Below, piece after piece: positions 1 through 5,282 of a DNA stretch of 5,282 bases. The position numbers were made by a program, and so were the translations under genes. Every line of letters starts with the position of its first letter. Within the stretch, counting starts at the first letter, position 1. The stretch spans positions 1 to 5,282 of the forward strand of contig JAESUA010000380.1 of the NCBI GenBank assembly GCA_016763255.1. Direction: 5' to 3'. The notes under the pieces are model-generated. The model saw nothing but the letters and a program-made list of their open reading frames with translations, was not told the origin of the DNA and ran no database searches. The stretch comes from Magnetovibrio sp. (GTDB lineage Bacteria > Pseudomonadota > Alphaproteobacteria > Rhodospirillales > Magnetovibrionaceae).

Positions 1-558
1 GACAATGAAACCGGCATGCACGTGGTGCGCATGAGCAAAGTTTCTGAGATTTTGGGCCGGGCCATGGGCATGACTGAGGAAGATGCGCGGTTGCTGCTGC
101 ACGCCAGCCCGATGCACGACATTGGCAAAATCGGCATTCCCGATGGCATCTTGCTCAAACCGGGGAAACTTGACCCTGTTGAATGGGAAGTGATGAAGAC
201 CCACGCCCAGATCGGCGCGGAAATCCTCGGCGATCACGCCTCGCCGTTGATGCAGATGGCACGTCAGGTGGCCATAACTCACCATGAAAAGTGGGATGGC
301 TCGGGGTATCCGAAGGGGACATCGGGCACCAATATCCCCCTGGTTGGACGGGTTACGGCGGTGGCCGACGTGTTTGATGCGTTGACCTCCGAACGTCCCT
401 ACAAAAAGGCTTGGCCGCTGGAAGAGGCGGTGAAATTCATCACCGATCAAGCGGGCAGCCATTTTGATCCGGATGTTGTGGAGAAATTCTGCGAAAATCT
501 GGATGCGATTGTCAATATCCGCCAGATGCACCGCGATACCTTCGAGGCCGTGGCCTAA
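1..558 (+). CDS. HD-GYP domain protein, probable c-di-GMP phosphodiesterase (5' partial)
   Basis: The reading frame is open from the first base, so the gene begins left of the window; 185 codons are visible before the TAA at 556-558. The first visible residues, DNETGMH, match the start of the HD-GYP fold (usually xDxETGxH), so the first in-frame ATG at 16 is internal and not the true start. The metal-binding HDIGK motif is at visible residues 39-43 (bases 115-129), and the diagnostic HHEKWDGSGYP motif is at about residues 94-104. These residues are intact, so a catalytically active enzyme that hydrolyses cyclic di-GMP in the cytoplasm is predicted. In this family the missing N-terminal part is often a response-regulator receiver or other sensory domain, but nothing here shows which. 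The MFS gene starts 50 bases downstream on the same strand, so co-transcription is possible. No terminator was seen in that gap. Confidence 0.95.
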   Translation, partial: DNETGMHVVRMSKVSEILGRAMGMTEEDARLLLHASPMHDIGKIGIPDGILLKPGKLDPVEWEVMKTHAQIGAEILGDHASPLMQMARQVAITHHEKWDGSGYPKGTSGTNIPLVGRVTAVADVFDALTSERPYKKAWPLEEAVKFITDQAGSHFDPDVVEKFCENLDAIVNIRQMHRDTFEAVA

Positions 559-608
559 AACCTGGACCTTCGCGCTATTCTCATCATTTTGTTCGGAGCT
601 TCCCCGCG

Positions 609-1793
609 ATGTCGTCACGCCTGCCGCTTGCCTTTTCGTGTGTTGGACACACCTTTTCTCATTTGTTTGCACCGATTTTTTTCGTTGTCGCCTTGCTGTT
701 GGAGGCTGAATTCGGCCTCAGCCATGGTGAAGTGGTGAGTTTGATTGTGGCGGGCAACGTGTTGTTTGGGGTGGCGGCTCCATTGGCCGGGTGGTTGGGC
801 GATAAGTGGTCGGCCAGCGGCATGATCGCGATCTATTTCATGGGGGTTGGCGCGGGCATGATCCTCACCGGATTGGCGCAAACCCCGTTTCAATTGATGA
901 TGTTTTTGACCCTCACCGGCATTTTTGGCTCGATCTATCACCCGGTCGGTTTTGCCTGGTTGGTGTCTCAGGTGGAAAAACGCGGCACCGCATTGGGTAT
1001 CAACGGTGTGTTTGGCACCATCGGGCCATCGGTGGCGGCCCTGTCGGCCGGGGTTTTGACGGACCTGATCAGCTGGCGCGCGGCATTTATGGTCCCTGGC
1101 GCAGTGGTGCTTTTGGTCGGGGTGGTTTTTTTCGTCTTGCGCCAGCGCGGCATCATTCATGATACAACCATCGAACGGGTGCCCCAGCACAAAGCCTCTA
1201 AGCGTGAAGTGATGCGCACCATTATGGTGCTGGCGGTTACGATGCTGTGCACCGGGCTGATTTATCAGACCACCTCAGCGGCCTTGCCCAAGGTGTTTTC
1301 GGAACGCCTTGGATCGTTTGCCCAGGATGGTGTGTTGGGGGTCGGCGCGATGGTCGCCTTGGTCTATGTGGTGGCTGCGGTGGTGCAATTGATCTCTGGT
1401 CGGATGTGCGACAAATACTCGCTCAAACTGATCTACATCCTGTCTTTCATTGCCCAGGTGCCGGTGATGATTTTTGCGGCGCAATTCAGCGGCGGCGGGT
1501 TGATGTTTGCCATATTGGTGATGATCGCTGCCAACCAAGCTTCATTGCCGGTGGAAAACACCTTGATTGCACGTTATGCGCCCAAGGATTGGCGCGCCCT
1601 GGCGTTCGGCCTAAAATTTGTGCTGGCGTTCGGTGTCGGCGCGTTGGGAATTTTGCTGGAAGGCACGATTTATGATTTGACCGGCGGGTTCTACTGGTTA
1701 TTCATCGTCTTGGCCTGCATCGCCACCGTTGGGCTGGCGGTGGGGCTGTTGTTGCCATCTGAACGCAACGCCCAGCCCCAAGCCGCCGAATAA
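609..1793 (+). CDS. MFS transporter, 12 transmembrane helices, substrate unknown
   Basis: This complete 394-residue protein is very hydrophobic, with about 12 membrane helices in two six-helix halves. The halves are joined by a charged cytoplasmic loop at about residues 178-203, so it belongs in the inner membrane. The major facilitator motif A is clear between helices 2 and 3 (GWLGDKWSASGM, residues 61-72), and a degenerate copy lies in the second half (GRMCDKY, 264-270). The N-terminal GHTFSHLFAPIF and the IYHPVGFAWL segment near residue 109 resemble the fosmidomycin-resistance-like branch of MFS. That resemblance is from memory and does not fix the substrate; drug efflux or small-metabolite transport are both possible. 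The ATG at 609 is chosen because GGAG at 595-598 sits 10 bases upstream. The gene follows the HD-GYP gene by 50 bases and converges with the CoA-binding gene, its stop lying 4 bases from that gene's stop. Confidence 0.93.
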   Translation: MSSRLPLAFSCVGHTFSHLFAPIFFVVALLLEAEFGLSHGEVVSLIVAGNVLFGVAAPLAGWLGDKWSASGMIAIYFMGVGAGMILTGLAQTPFQLMMFLTLTGIFGSIYHPVGFAWLVSQVEKRGTALGINGVFGTIGPSVAALSAGVLTDLISWRAAFMVPGAVVLLVGVVFFVLRQRGIIHDTTIERVPQHKASKREVMRTIMVLAVTMLCTGLIYQTTSAALPKVFSERLGSFAQDGVLGVGAMVALVYVVAAVVQLISGRMCDKYSLKLIYILSFIAQVPVMIFAAQFSGGGLMFAILVMIAANQASLPVENTLIARYAPKDWRALAFGLKFVLAFGVGALGILLEGTIYDLTGGFYWLFIVLACIATVGLAVGLLLPSERNAQPQAAE

Positions 1794-1797
1794 TTAT

Positions 1798-2229
1798 TTA
1801 AGCATCAAGGCGTTCGATTTCCTTTTTGGTGCAGCGGTTTTGGATCACCACCATCCCGGCTTCTTGGGCCTCGATCATGGCTTTTTGGTTGGTCACGCCG
1901 ATCTGCATCCACACCACCGTGATGCCCTTGTCATCCGACAGGCGGATGGCGTCGCGGGTGACCTCACCTGCGGCCTCAGACGTGCGAAAGATGTCCACCA
2001 TGTCGATGGGGCCGGGCACGTCGTCTAGCGTCCCATAGACCGTTTCGCCCAAAATCTCATCGCCCGCTAGGCCGGGATTAATGGGGATGACTTTGTAGCC
2101 TTCGTCCTGCAAGAATGCCATCACTTGATAGGATGGGCGTTCGGTTTTGTTGGAGGCACCGACCAAGGCGATGGTGTTGACGGTTTCCAAAATGCCCATG
2201 ATCAGGTCTGCTGTGTCGGATTTGCTCAT
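1798..2229 (-). CDS. CoA-binding domain protein, YccU type
   Basis: This 143-residue protein is a single Rossmann-like CoA-binding domain. The nucleotide-binding loop is VALVGASNKTERPSYQV (about residues 20-36, reading IALVGAS here). It is followed by the family-typical INPGLAGDEILGETVY (50-65), the PIDMVDIFRTSEAAG block (74-88) and VVWMQIGV (105-112). The final NRCTKKEIERL corresponds to the conserved RCPKIE end of the family. Members resemble the CoA-binding part of succinyl-CoA ligases but lack the ligase domains, and their role is not well established. The start is placed at the ATG at 2227-2229, which overlaps the crotonase stop as ATGA and has GGAAAG 10 bases upstream. An in-frame ATG 18 bases further upstream (2245-2247) is possible but overlaps the upstream gene more. 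The protein is probably translated by coupling to the crotonase gene. Confidence 0.93.
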   Translation of the reverse strand: MSKSDTADLIMGILETVNTIALVGASNKTERPSYQVMAFLQDEGYKVIPINPGLAGDEILGETVYGTLDDVPGPIDMVDIFRTSEAAGEVTRDAIRLSDDKGITVVWMQIGVTNQKAMIEAQEAGMVVIQNRCTKKEIERLDA

Positions 2230-3026
2230 GCGTCGCGGTCTTTCCATTGGGGGCTGGGTTTTTTATCGATAAAGGCTTGAATGCCATGACGTGCGTCTAG
2301 GTGTTGCATATTGCAGGCCATGGTCTCGGCGGCAATGGCATAGGCTTCTTCCAGCGGGCGGTCAATCTGGCTGAGGAACAAACGTTTACCAAATTCAATG
2401 GCCGAAGGCGATTTGGAGGCGATTTCCAGGGCCAAATTCTCGACTTCCACATCCAGCACCTCGGCACCTACGCAGCGATTGAGCAGGCCCAATTGGGCTG
2501 CTTCTTGCGCACCCATAAACTTTCCGGTGTAGAGCATTTCGGCCGCTGCTTTGCGGCCGATGGCGCGGCTCAGCGGGACCGATGGGGTGGCACAAAAGAG
2601 GCCCAAATTGATGCCCGAGGTGGCAAATTTGGAGGTCGTGCTGGCAATCGCCAAATCACACTGGGCGACCAACTGGCAGCCTGCCGCGGTGGCGATTCCG
2701 TCGACCTTGGCGATCACCGGTTGGGGCATATGATGGACCTTCAACATCATTTCGGAACATGCATTGAACAACACCTCGCATGGGCCTTGCTCGGGCTTGC
2801 TCATCATTTCCTTGAGATCATGGCCGGCACAAAAGGCTTTTCCGGCACCGGAAATGACCACCACGTGTACCGATGGGTCATTGGCTATGGCATCCAAGGT
2901 GTTGGAGATGGCTGCGATCATCGCATCGCACAACGCGTTAAGCTTCTTGGGACGGTTCAGCGTCAACCAGGCGATTTTGTCACGGTCTTTGCGCAGCACG
3001 TAGGGTTCGTTTGGGGAGGAAGGCAT
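2226..3026 (-). CDS. Enoyl-CoA hydratase/isomerase-family (crotonase) protein, ECHDC3-like
   Basis: This complete 266-residue protein has the usual crotonase length. An N-terminal strand segment (IAWLTLNRPKKLNAL, 18-32) leads into the CoA-binding/oxyanion segment GKAFCAGHDLKEM (62-74). The second conserved block, VDGIATAAGCQLVAQCDLAIA, begins near residue 108, followed by FATSGINLGLF (134-144). The C-terminal region has GIQAFIDKKPSPQW (248-261). Aligned by eye to rat mitochondrial enoyl-CoA hydratase, the catalytic Glu144 is Gln118 and Glu164 is Gly138, the same 20-residue spacing. The ATAAGCQL and GLFCATP signatures match the ECHDC3 group, whose members carry these same changes, so classical hydratase activity is doubtful. 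Binding of an acyl-CoA through the retained fold is likely; the reaction is unknown. The ATG at 3024-3026 is preceded by only a weak ribosome site (GAGAT). It is the first gene of a two-gene unit with the CoA-binding protein. Confidence 0.93.
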   Translation of the reverse strand: MPSSPNEPYVLRKDRDKIAWLTLNRPKKLNALCDAMIAAISNTLDAIANDPSVHVVVISGAGKAFCAGHDLKEMMSKPEQGPCEVLFNACSEMMLKVHHMPQPVIAKVDGIATAAGCQLVAQCDLAIASTTSKFATSGINLGLFCATPSVPLSRAIGRKAAAEMLYTGKFMGAQEAAQLGLLNRCVGAEVLDVEVENLALEIASKSPSAIEFGKRLFLSQIDRPLEEAYAIAAETMACNMQHLDARHGIQAFIDKKPSPQWKDRDA

Positions 3027-3155
3027 GGTGTTATCTCATGTTTGTGAGTCTGGTCGACATGTTCGGCATTTGTAACTCATCTGTCTAGGGGCAAGATTTT
3101 AAATGGCAATGCCCTCATAGGGTGCTTATGGTCTTGTGGAGTTCTAAGTAATTGT
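3027..3155. promoter_or_regulatory. Divergent intergenic region between the crotonase and DUF3137 genes
   Basis: These 129 bases separate two genes that point away from each other, so promoters for both should lie here. I could not find a convincing sigma70 -35/-10 pair on either strand. There is an AT-rich patch at about 3096-3104, and two very short inverted repeats (GGCAATGCC at 3105-3113 and CCCT-CAT-AGGG at 3112-3122). These are too short to call an operator. The assignment rests on gene orientation only. Confidence 0.4.
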
Positions 3156-4148
3156 ATGGTGGGGCTGATGCTGAACCTTGAAGAGATAGAGCGAAAGATA
3201 CCCGTGTTAGCGGGCTTCACAGCACATTACCGCAAGGCTGCTGTACCGGTTTTGGCACGTTTTGAAAGTCAGCGCAGAAACGCTATCGTGTTTATGTTCC
3301 TTTCCATAGTTCCACTGTGTGGGGCTTTGGTGTTGATGGCATACGAACAAAATTTGCCTGAAGAGGTCATGTTGATCAGCGTGCTGACATTCTGTGGCGC
3401 GATAGGCCTATTTTTTTTGGGAGTAACGCAATTACGCGCCTCCAGACGCAAAGCCAAGGTGGCGTTGGTCCATTTGATTTGCCATTATCTGGGGTTTATT
3501 TATCGGGAAAAACCGGACCACTCCTTCGTCAACTGCTTTAAGGAATTGGGACTGGTCGCTCGTTATGAAGCCATGTATTTGGAAGATGAGTTGAGCGGAG
3601 AAGTCTCCGGCTTGAGGTTTGTCATACAAGAAGCCGCATTGATGGATTGGAAGACCCGTCCGGTCAATCCGGTGTTTTCCCACTTTCGTCGCGTGGAAGA
3701 TCGTTTTCATGGATTGATAGGCTCAATCGAATGCCCAACTGCCTTCTCGGCTACGACCGTGGTGACATACAAAAAGAACATATTGGAAAAACTGTCAGAA
3801 CAGTCCCTGCCTGGCCAACGCGTATTTACGGGGGGGACAGAATTCGATGCGGCCTTTTGCGTTTTTTCCACCGATAAGGGGGAGGCCCTAGAGTTGTTGT
3901 CGCCAGAGAGCCAGAGGCGTTTGTTGAAGCTTAATGCATTTTTCAACAACGGATTAGCCTTTGCCTATCACCGCGGACACTTTTGGTTTACTGCGCACCG
4001 TCAAAGCGACTGGATGGAAACTCGTGGTGACGTTGATGATGTTTCCGATGAGCGGTATGCCGCATTGTTGGCGCTTGATGTTGCCATGATTCATCACCTG
4101 CTGGATGTGCTGGGGGTAAGGCAAAAAGCCGAAATAATTGAGGTATAA
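3156..4148 (+). CDS. DUF3137-type two-helix membrane protein, function unknown
   Basis: This complete protein has 330 residues. An amphipathic N-terminal region (1-42, ending FESQRRN) is followed by two membrane helices at about 43-62 and 71-92, separated by only a few residues (YEQNLPEE). A basic stretch (RASRRKAK, 94-101) suggests that the long C-terminal domain is cytoplasmic. That domain contains YEAMYLEDELSGEVSG (137-152), DRFHGLIGSIECP (182-194) and TEFDAAFCVFSTDKGEALELLSPE (beginning at 228). The last block in particular looks like the DUF3137 family pattern (F-x-V-x-S-x-D-x-x-E-A-x-x-L-L-x-P). No biochemical role is established for that family. The start is uncertain: the ATG at 3156 has GGAG at 3138-3141, which is rather far (14 bases), and an in-frame ATG at 3168 has a GGTGGGG only 3 bases away. 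Sampled lines of the gene run near 45-52% GC by hand count, against about 55-72% in sampled lines of neighbouring genes, hinting at a different history. Confidence 0.82.
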   Translation: MVGLMLNLEEIERKIPVLAGFTAHYRKAAVPVLARFESQRRNAIVFMFLSIVPLCGALVLMAYEQNLPEEVMLISVLTFCGAIGLFFLGVTQLRASRRKAKVALVHLICHYLGFIYREKPDHSFVNCFKELGLVARYEAMYLEDELSGEVSGLRFVIQEAALMDWKTRPVNPVFSHFRRVEDRFHGLIGSIECPTAFSATTVVTYKKNILEKLSEQSLPGQRVFTGGTEFDAAFCVFSTDKGEALELLSPESQRRLLKLNAFFNNGLAFAYHRGHFWFTAHRQSDWMETRGDVDDVSDERYAALLALDVAMIHHLLDVLGVRQKAEIIEV

Positions 4149-4212
4149 TAATACCGCGAATTTAAGTTGTTGATTTTGCACGGTAAATTTACTTGGTGCC
4201 GAAATAAAGTGT

Positions 4213-4241
4213 TTGACGGGGGCGTGAGAGTGTCTTATAAC
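4213..4241 (+). promoter_or_regulatory. Sigma70-type promoter for rplM-rpsI
   Basis: The -35 hexamer TTGACG (4213-4218; 5 of 6 to consensus) and the -10 hexamer TATAAC (4236-4241; 5 of 6) are separated by exactly 17 bases. The predicted transcription start is around 4247-4249, giving a leader of about 73 bases before rplM. The bases just after the -10 are GC-rich (GCGGC), as in many ribosomal promoters under stringent control, and the bases just before the -35 are A-rich (GAAATAAAG), which could act as an UP-like element. The position directly before a ribosomal-protein operon supports the call. Confidence 0.75.
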
Positions 4242-4300
4242 GCGGCTTCATTGCGAATTTTAGGTGCCTTTTGCCTGCTTCGTGACCCGAGTTTTTAACA

Positions 4301-4314
4301 TCCGTGAAACGGAG
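4301..4314 (+). promoter_or_regulatory. Small hairpin containing the rplM Shine-Dalgarno
   Basis: TCCGT (4301-4305), loop GAA, and ACGGA (4309-4313) form a perfect 5-bp stem. The GGA of the ribosome binding site GGAG (4311-4314, 6 bases before the rplM ATG at 4321) is paired inside it. The pairing is read directly from the sequence. Whether it controls translation, for example through binding of L13 itself, is inference. The stem is short and could simply be unfolded by the ribosome. Confidence 0.45.
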
Positions 4315-4320
4315 CAGAAT

Positions 4321-4785
4321 ATGAAAACCTATTCCGCTACCCCCGCTGACGTAGAAAAGAAATGGTTTGTCGTCGATGCCCAGGACGTTGTCCTGGGTCG
4401 TATGGCCAGCCAGATCGCTTTGCGTTTGCGCGGCAAGCATAAGCCGATGTTCACCCCGCACATCGATTGCGGCGACAACATCATCGTCATCAACGCCGAA
4501 AAGGTGAAGTTGACGGGACGTAAGCGTACCGACAAAAAGTTCTACTGGCACACCGGTCACCCGGGTGGCATCAAAGAACGTACAATGGAACAGATCCTTG
4601 ACGGCAAGTACCCGGAACGGGTTGTCATCAAGGCGGTTGAACGCATGATTTCGCGCTCGCCTTTGGGCCGTGAGCAGATGAGAAAACTGCACGTTTATGC
4701 CGGTACCGACCATCCCCATGGCGCTCAGAACCCGGAAGTTCTGGACATCGCCTCCATGAATCCGAAGAACAAGAGGAGCGCCTAA
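4321..4785 (+). CDS. rplM: 50S ribosomal protein L13
   Basis: This 154-residue protein belongs to the large ribosomal subunit, where L13 binds 23S rRNA early in assembly. The sequence is recognisable throughout: [16 protein letters not shown] (15-30), the [18 protein letters not shown] segment (44-61), LTGRK (64-68), the [10 protein letters not shown] block (74-83), and the family signature [15 protein letters not shown] (106-120) with [16 protein letters not shown] (123-138). The length is slightly above the roughly 142 residues of the E. coli protein, as is usual in alphaproteobacteria. The ATG at 4321 is chosen because GGAG at 4311-4314 precedes it by 6 bases and the N-terminus MKTYSATP fits the family. 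An in-frame GTG at 4264 would add 19 residues unlike any L13. rpsI starts 3 bases after its stop, so the two form an operon driven by the promoter at 4213-4241. Confidence 0.98.
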   Translation: MKTYSATPADVEKKWFVVDAQDVVLGRMASQIALRLRGKHKPMFTPHIDCGDNIIVINAEKVKLTGRKRTDKKFYWHTGHPGGIKERTMEQILDGKYPERVVIKAVERMISRSPLGREQMRKLHVYAGTDHPHGAQNPEVLDIASMNPKNKRSA

Positions 4786-4788
4786 CTG

Positions 4789-5282
4789 ATGGCTGATCTC
4801 GGAGATCTCAAGGATCTGGTTGCAGGTGGCGCAGTGACGACCACCGCTGGCGCTGACGCCGGTGAAACCGCCCCCGCTGCCCCTGTCGAACCGAAAATCG
4901 ACGCCCAGGGCCGTTCCTATGCCACCGGCAAGCGTAAAAACGCGATTGCCCGTGTGTGGATCAAACCCGGCAACGGCAAAATCACCGTCAACGGTCGCGA
5001 AGTCGAAACTTACTTCGCTCGTCCGGTGTTGCGCATGATCATTAATCATCCGTTCAAAACTGCTGAACGCGATGGTCAATACGATGTGGTCTGCACCGTC
5101 ACCGGTGGCGGCCTGTCCGGCCAAGCTGGCGCTGTGCGTCACGGCATCTCCAAGGCGCTGACCTACTACGAGCCCGGCCTGCGTGGCGTGCTTAAAGCTG
5201 GCGGCTTCTTGGCCCGTGATAGCCGTGTTGTTGAACGTAAGAAATACGGCCGCGCGAAAGCCCGTCGTTCCTTCCAGTTCTC
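4789..5282 (+). CDS. rpsI: 30S ribosomal protein S9 (3' partial)
   Basis: The frame runs from the ATG at 4789 to the window edge with 164 full codons and two bases of the next. The visible end, KARRSFQF plus TC, matches the usual S9 terminus RRxQFSKR, so probably only about three residues and the stop are missing. S9 sits in the head of the small subunit, its C-terminal tail reaching the P-site tRNA. The S9 core starts at about residue 43 ([15 protein letters not shown], 43-57) and carries the signature [19 protein letters not shown] (106-124). Residues 1-40 form an acidic, Ala/Thr/Pro-rich extension absent from the E. coli protein but common in alphaproteobacterial S9. The ribosome site AGGAG (4774-4778), 10 bases before the ATG, lies inside the end of rplM, which fits tight operon organisation. 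Confidence 0.98.
   Translation, partial: MADLGDLKDLVAGGAVTTTAGADAGETAPAAPVEPKIDAQGRSYATGKRKNAIARVWIKPGNGKITVNGREVETYFARPVLRMIINHPFKTAERDGQYDVVCTVTGGGLSGQAGAVRHGISKALTYYEPGLRGVLKAGGFLARDSRVVERKKYGRAKARRSFQF

Noticed and set aside
464..709. Small plus-strand frame bridging the HD-GYP end and the MFS start
   Set aside because: It overlaps both real genes in another frame and its translation matches nothing recognisable.
615..1190. 191-codon minus-strand frame opposite the MFS gene
   Set aside because: The product is highly polar and His/Gln-rich, the mirror of a hydrophobic membrane protein, with no supporting ribosome site or family resemblance.
2301..3047. 248-codon open frame on the plus strand opposite the crotonase gene
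   Set aside because: The translation is rich in His, Gly and Gln with no domain pattern, typical of an antisense shadow, and the minus-strand frame is a clear crotonase.
3105..3122. Short inverted repeats GGCAATGCC and CCCT-CAT-AGGG in the divergent intergenic region
   Set aside because: The arms are only four bases each and the two overlap, so they are expected by chance; there is no T-run to make a terminator and no known operator match.
4149..4212. Possible terminator after the DUF3137 gene (ACCG ... CGGT)
   Set aside because: The arms are four bases and more than 20 bases apart, with no run of T after them, so it does not qualify as an intrinsic terminator.
4264..4320. Upstream GTG start extending L13 by 19 residues
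   Set aside because: The added residues are unlike L13, no ribosome site precedes the GTG, and the ATG at 4321 has a well-placed GGAG.
4189..5142. 317-codon open frame on the minus strand across rplM and rpsI
   Set aside because: It lies opposite two unmistakable ribosomal-protein genes, its translation has no recognisable domain, and long antisense frames are common opposite codon-biased high-GC genes.

Overview
The window looks like chromosomal DNA from an alphaproteobacterium, most likely of the Rhodospirillales type. Three things point there: the linked rplM-rpsI pair with an S9 protein carrying an acidic/Ala-rich N-terminal extension of about 40 residues, the nearby crotonase and CoA-binding protein genes, and moderately high GC. 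The lineage is an inference from gene content and recall of neighbourhoods, not from any search. No mobile element, tRNA, rRNA or CRISPR array was seen.

Layout. Positions 1-558 hold the C-terminal part of an HD-GYP c-di-GMP phosphodiesterase whose start lies left of the window. After 50 bases comes a complete 12-helix MFS transporter (609-1793, +). It converges, with a 4-base gap, on a minus-strand pair read from right to left: an ECHDC3-type enoyl-CoA hydratase-family protein (2226-3026) and a YccU-type CoA-binding protein (1798-2229), joined by an ATGA stop/start overlap. A 129-base divergent intergenic region separates that pair from a plus-strand gene for a two-helix membrane protein of the DUF3137 type (3156-4148), which is lower in GC than its neighbours. 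A 172-base intergenic region follows, with a good sigma70-type promoter (TTGACG-17-TATAAC) and a short leader whose Shine-Dalgarno lies inside a small hairpin. It leads into rplM (ribosomal protein L13, 4321-4785) and rpsI (ribosomal protein S9, from 4789, cut by the right edge one or a few codons before its expected end).

How the genes relate. rplM-rpsI is a standard ribosomal-protein operon. The crotonase and the CoA-binding protein are translationally coupled and may act on the same CoA-linked process, though neither substrate is known. The HD-GYP protein, the MFS transporter and the DUF3137 protein have no clear functional link to the rest.

Most of the window is ordinary core-genome sequence. 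The points worth a second look are the crotonase that lacks both catalytic glutamates, the hairpin over the rplM ribosome binding site, and the DUF3137 gene sitting between gene groups that are often adjacent. I did not find convincing evidence of a previously undescribed system.
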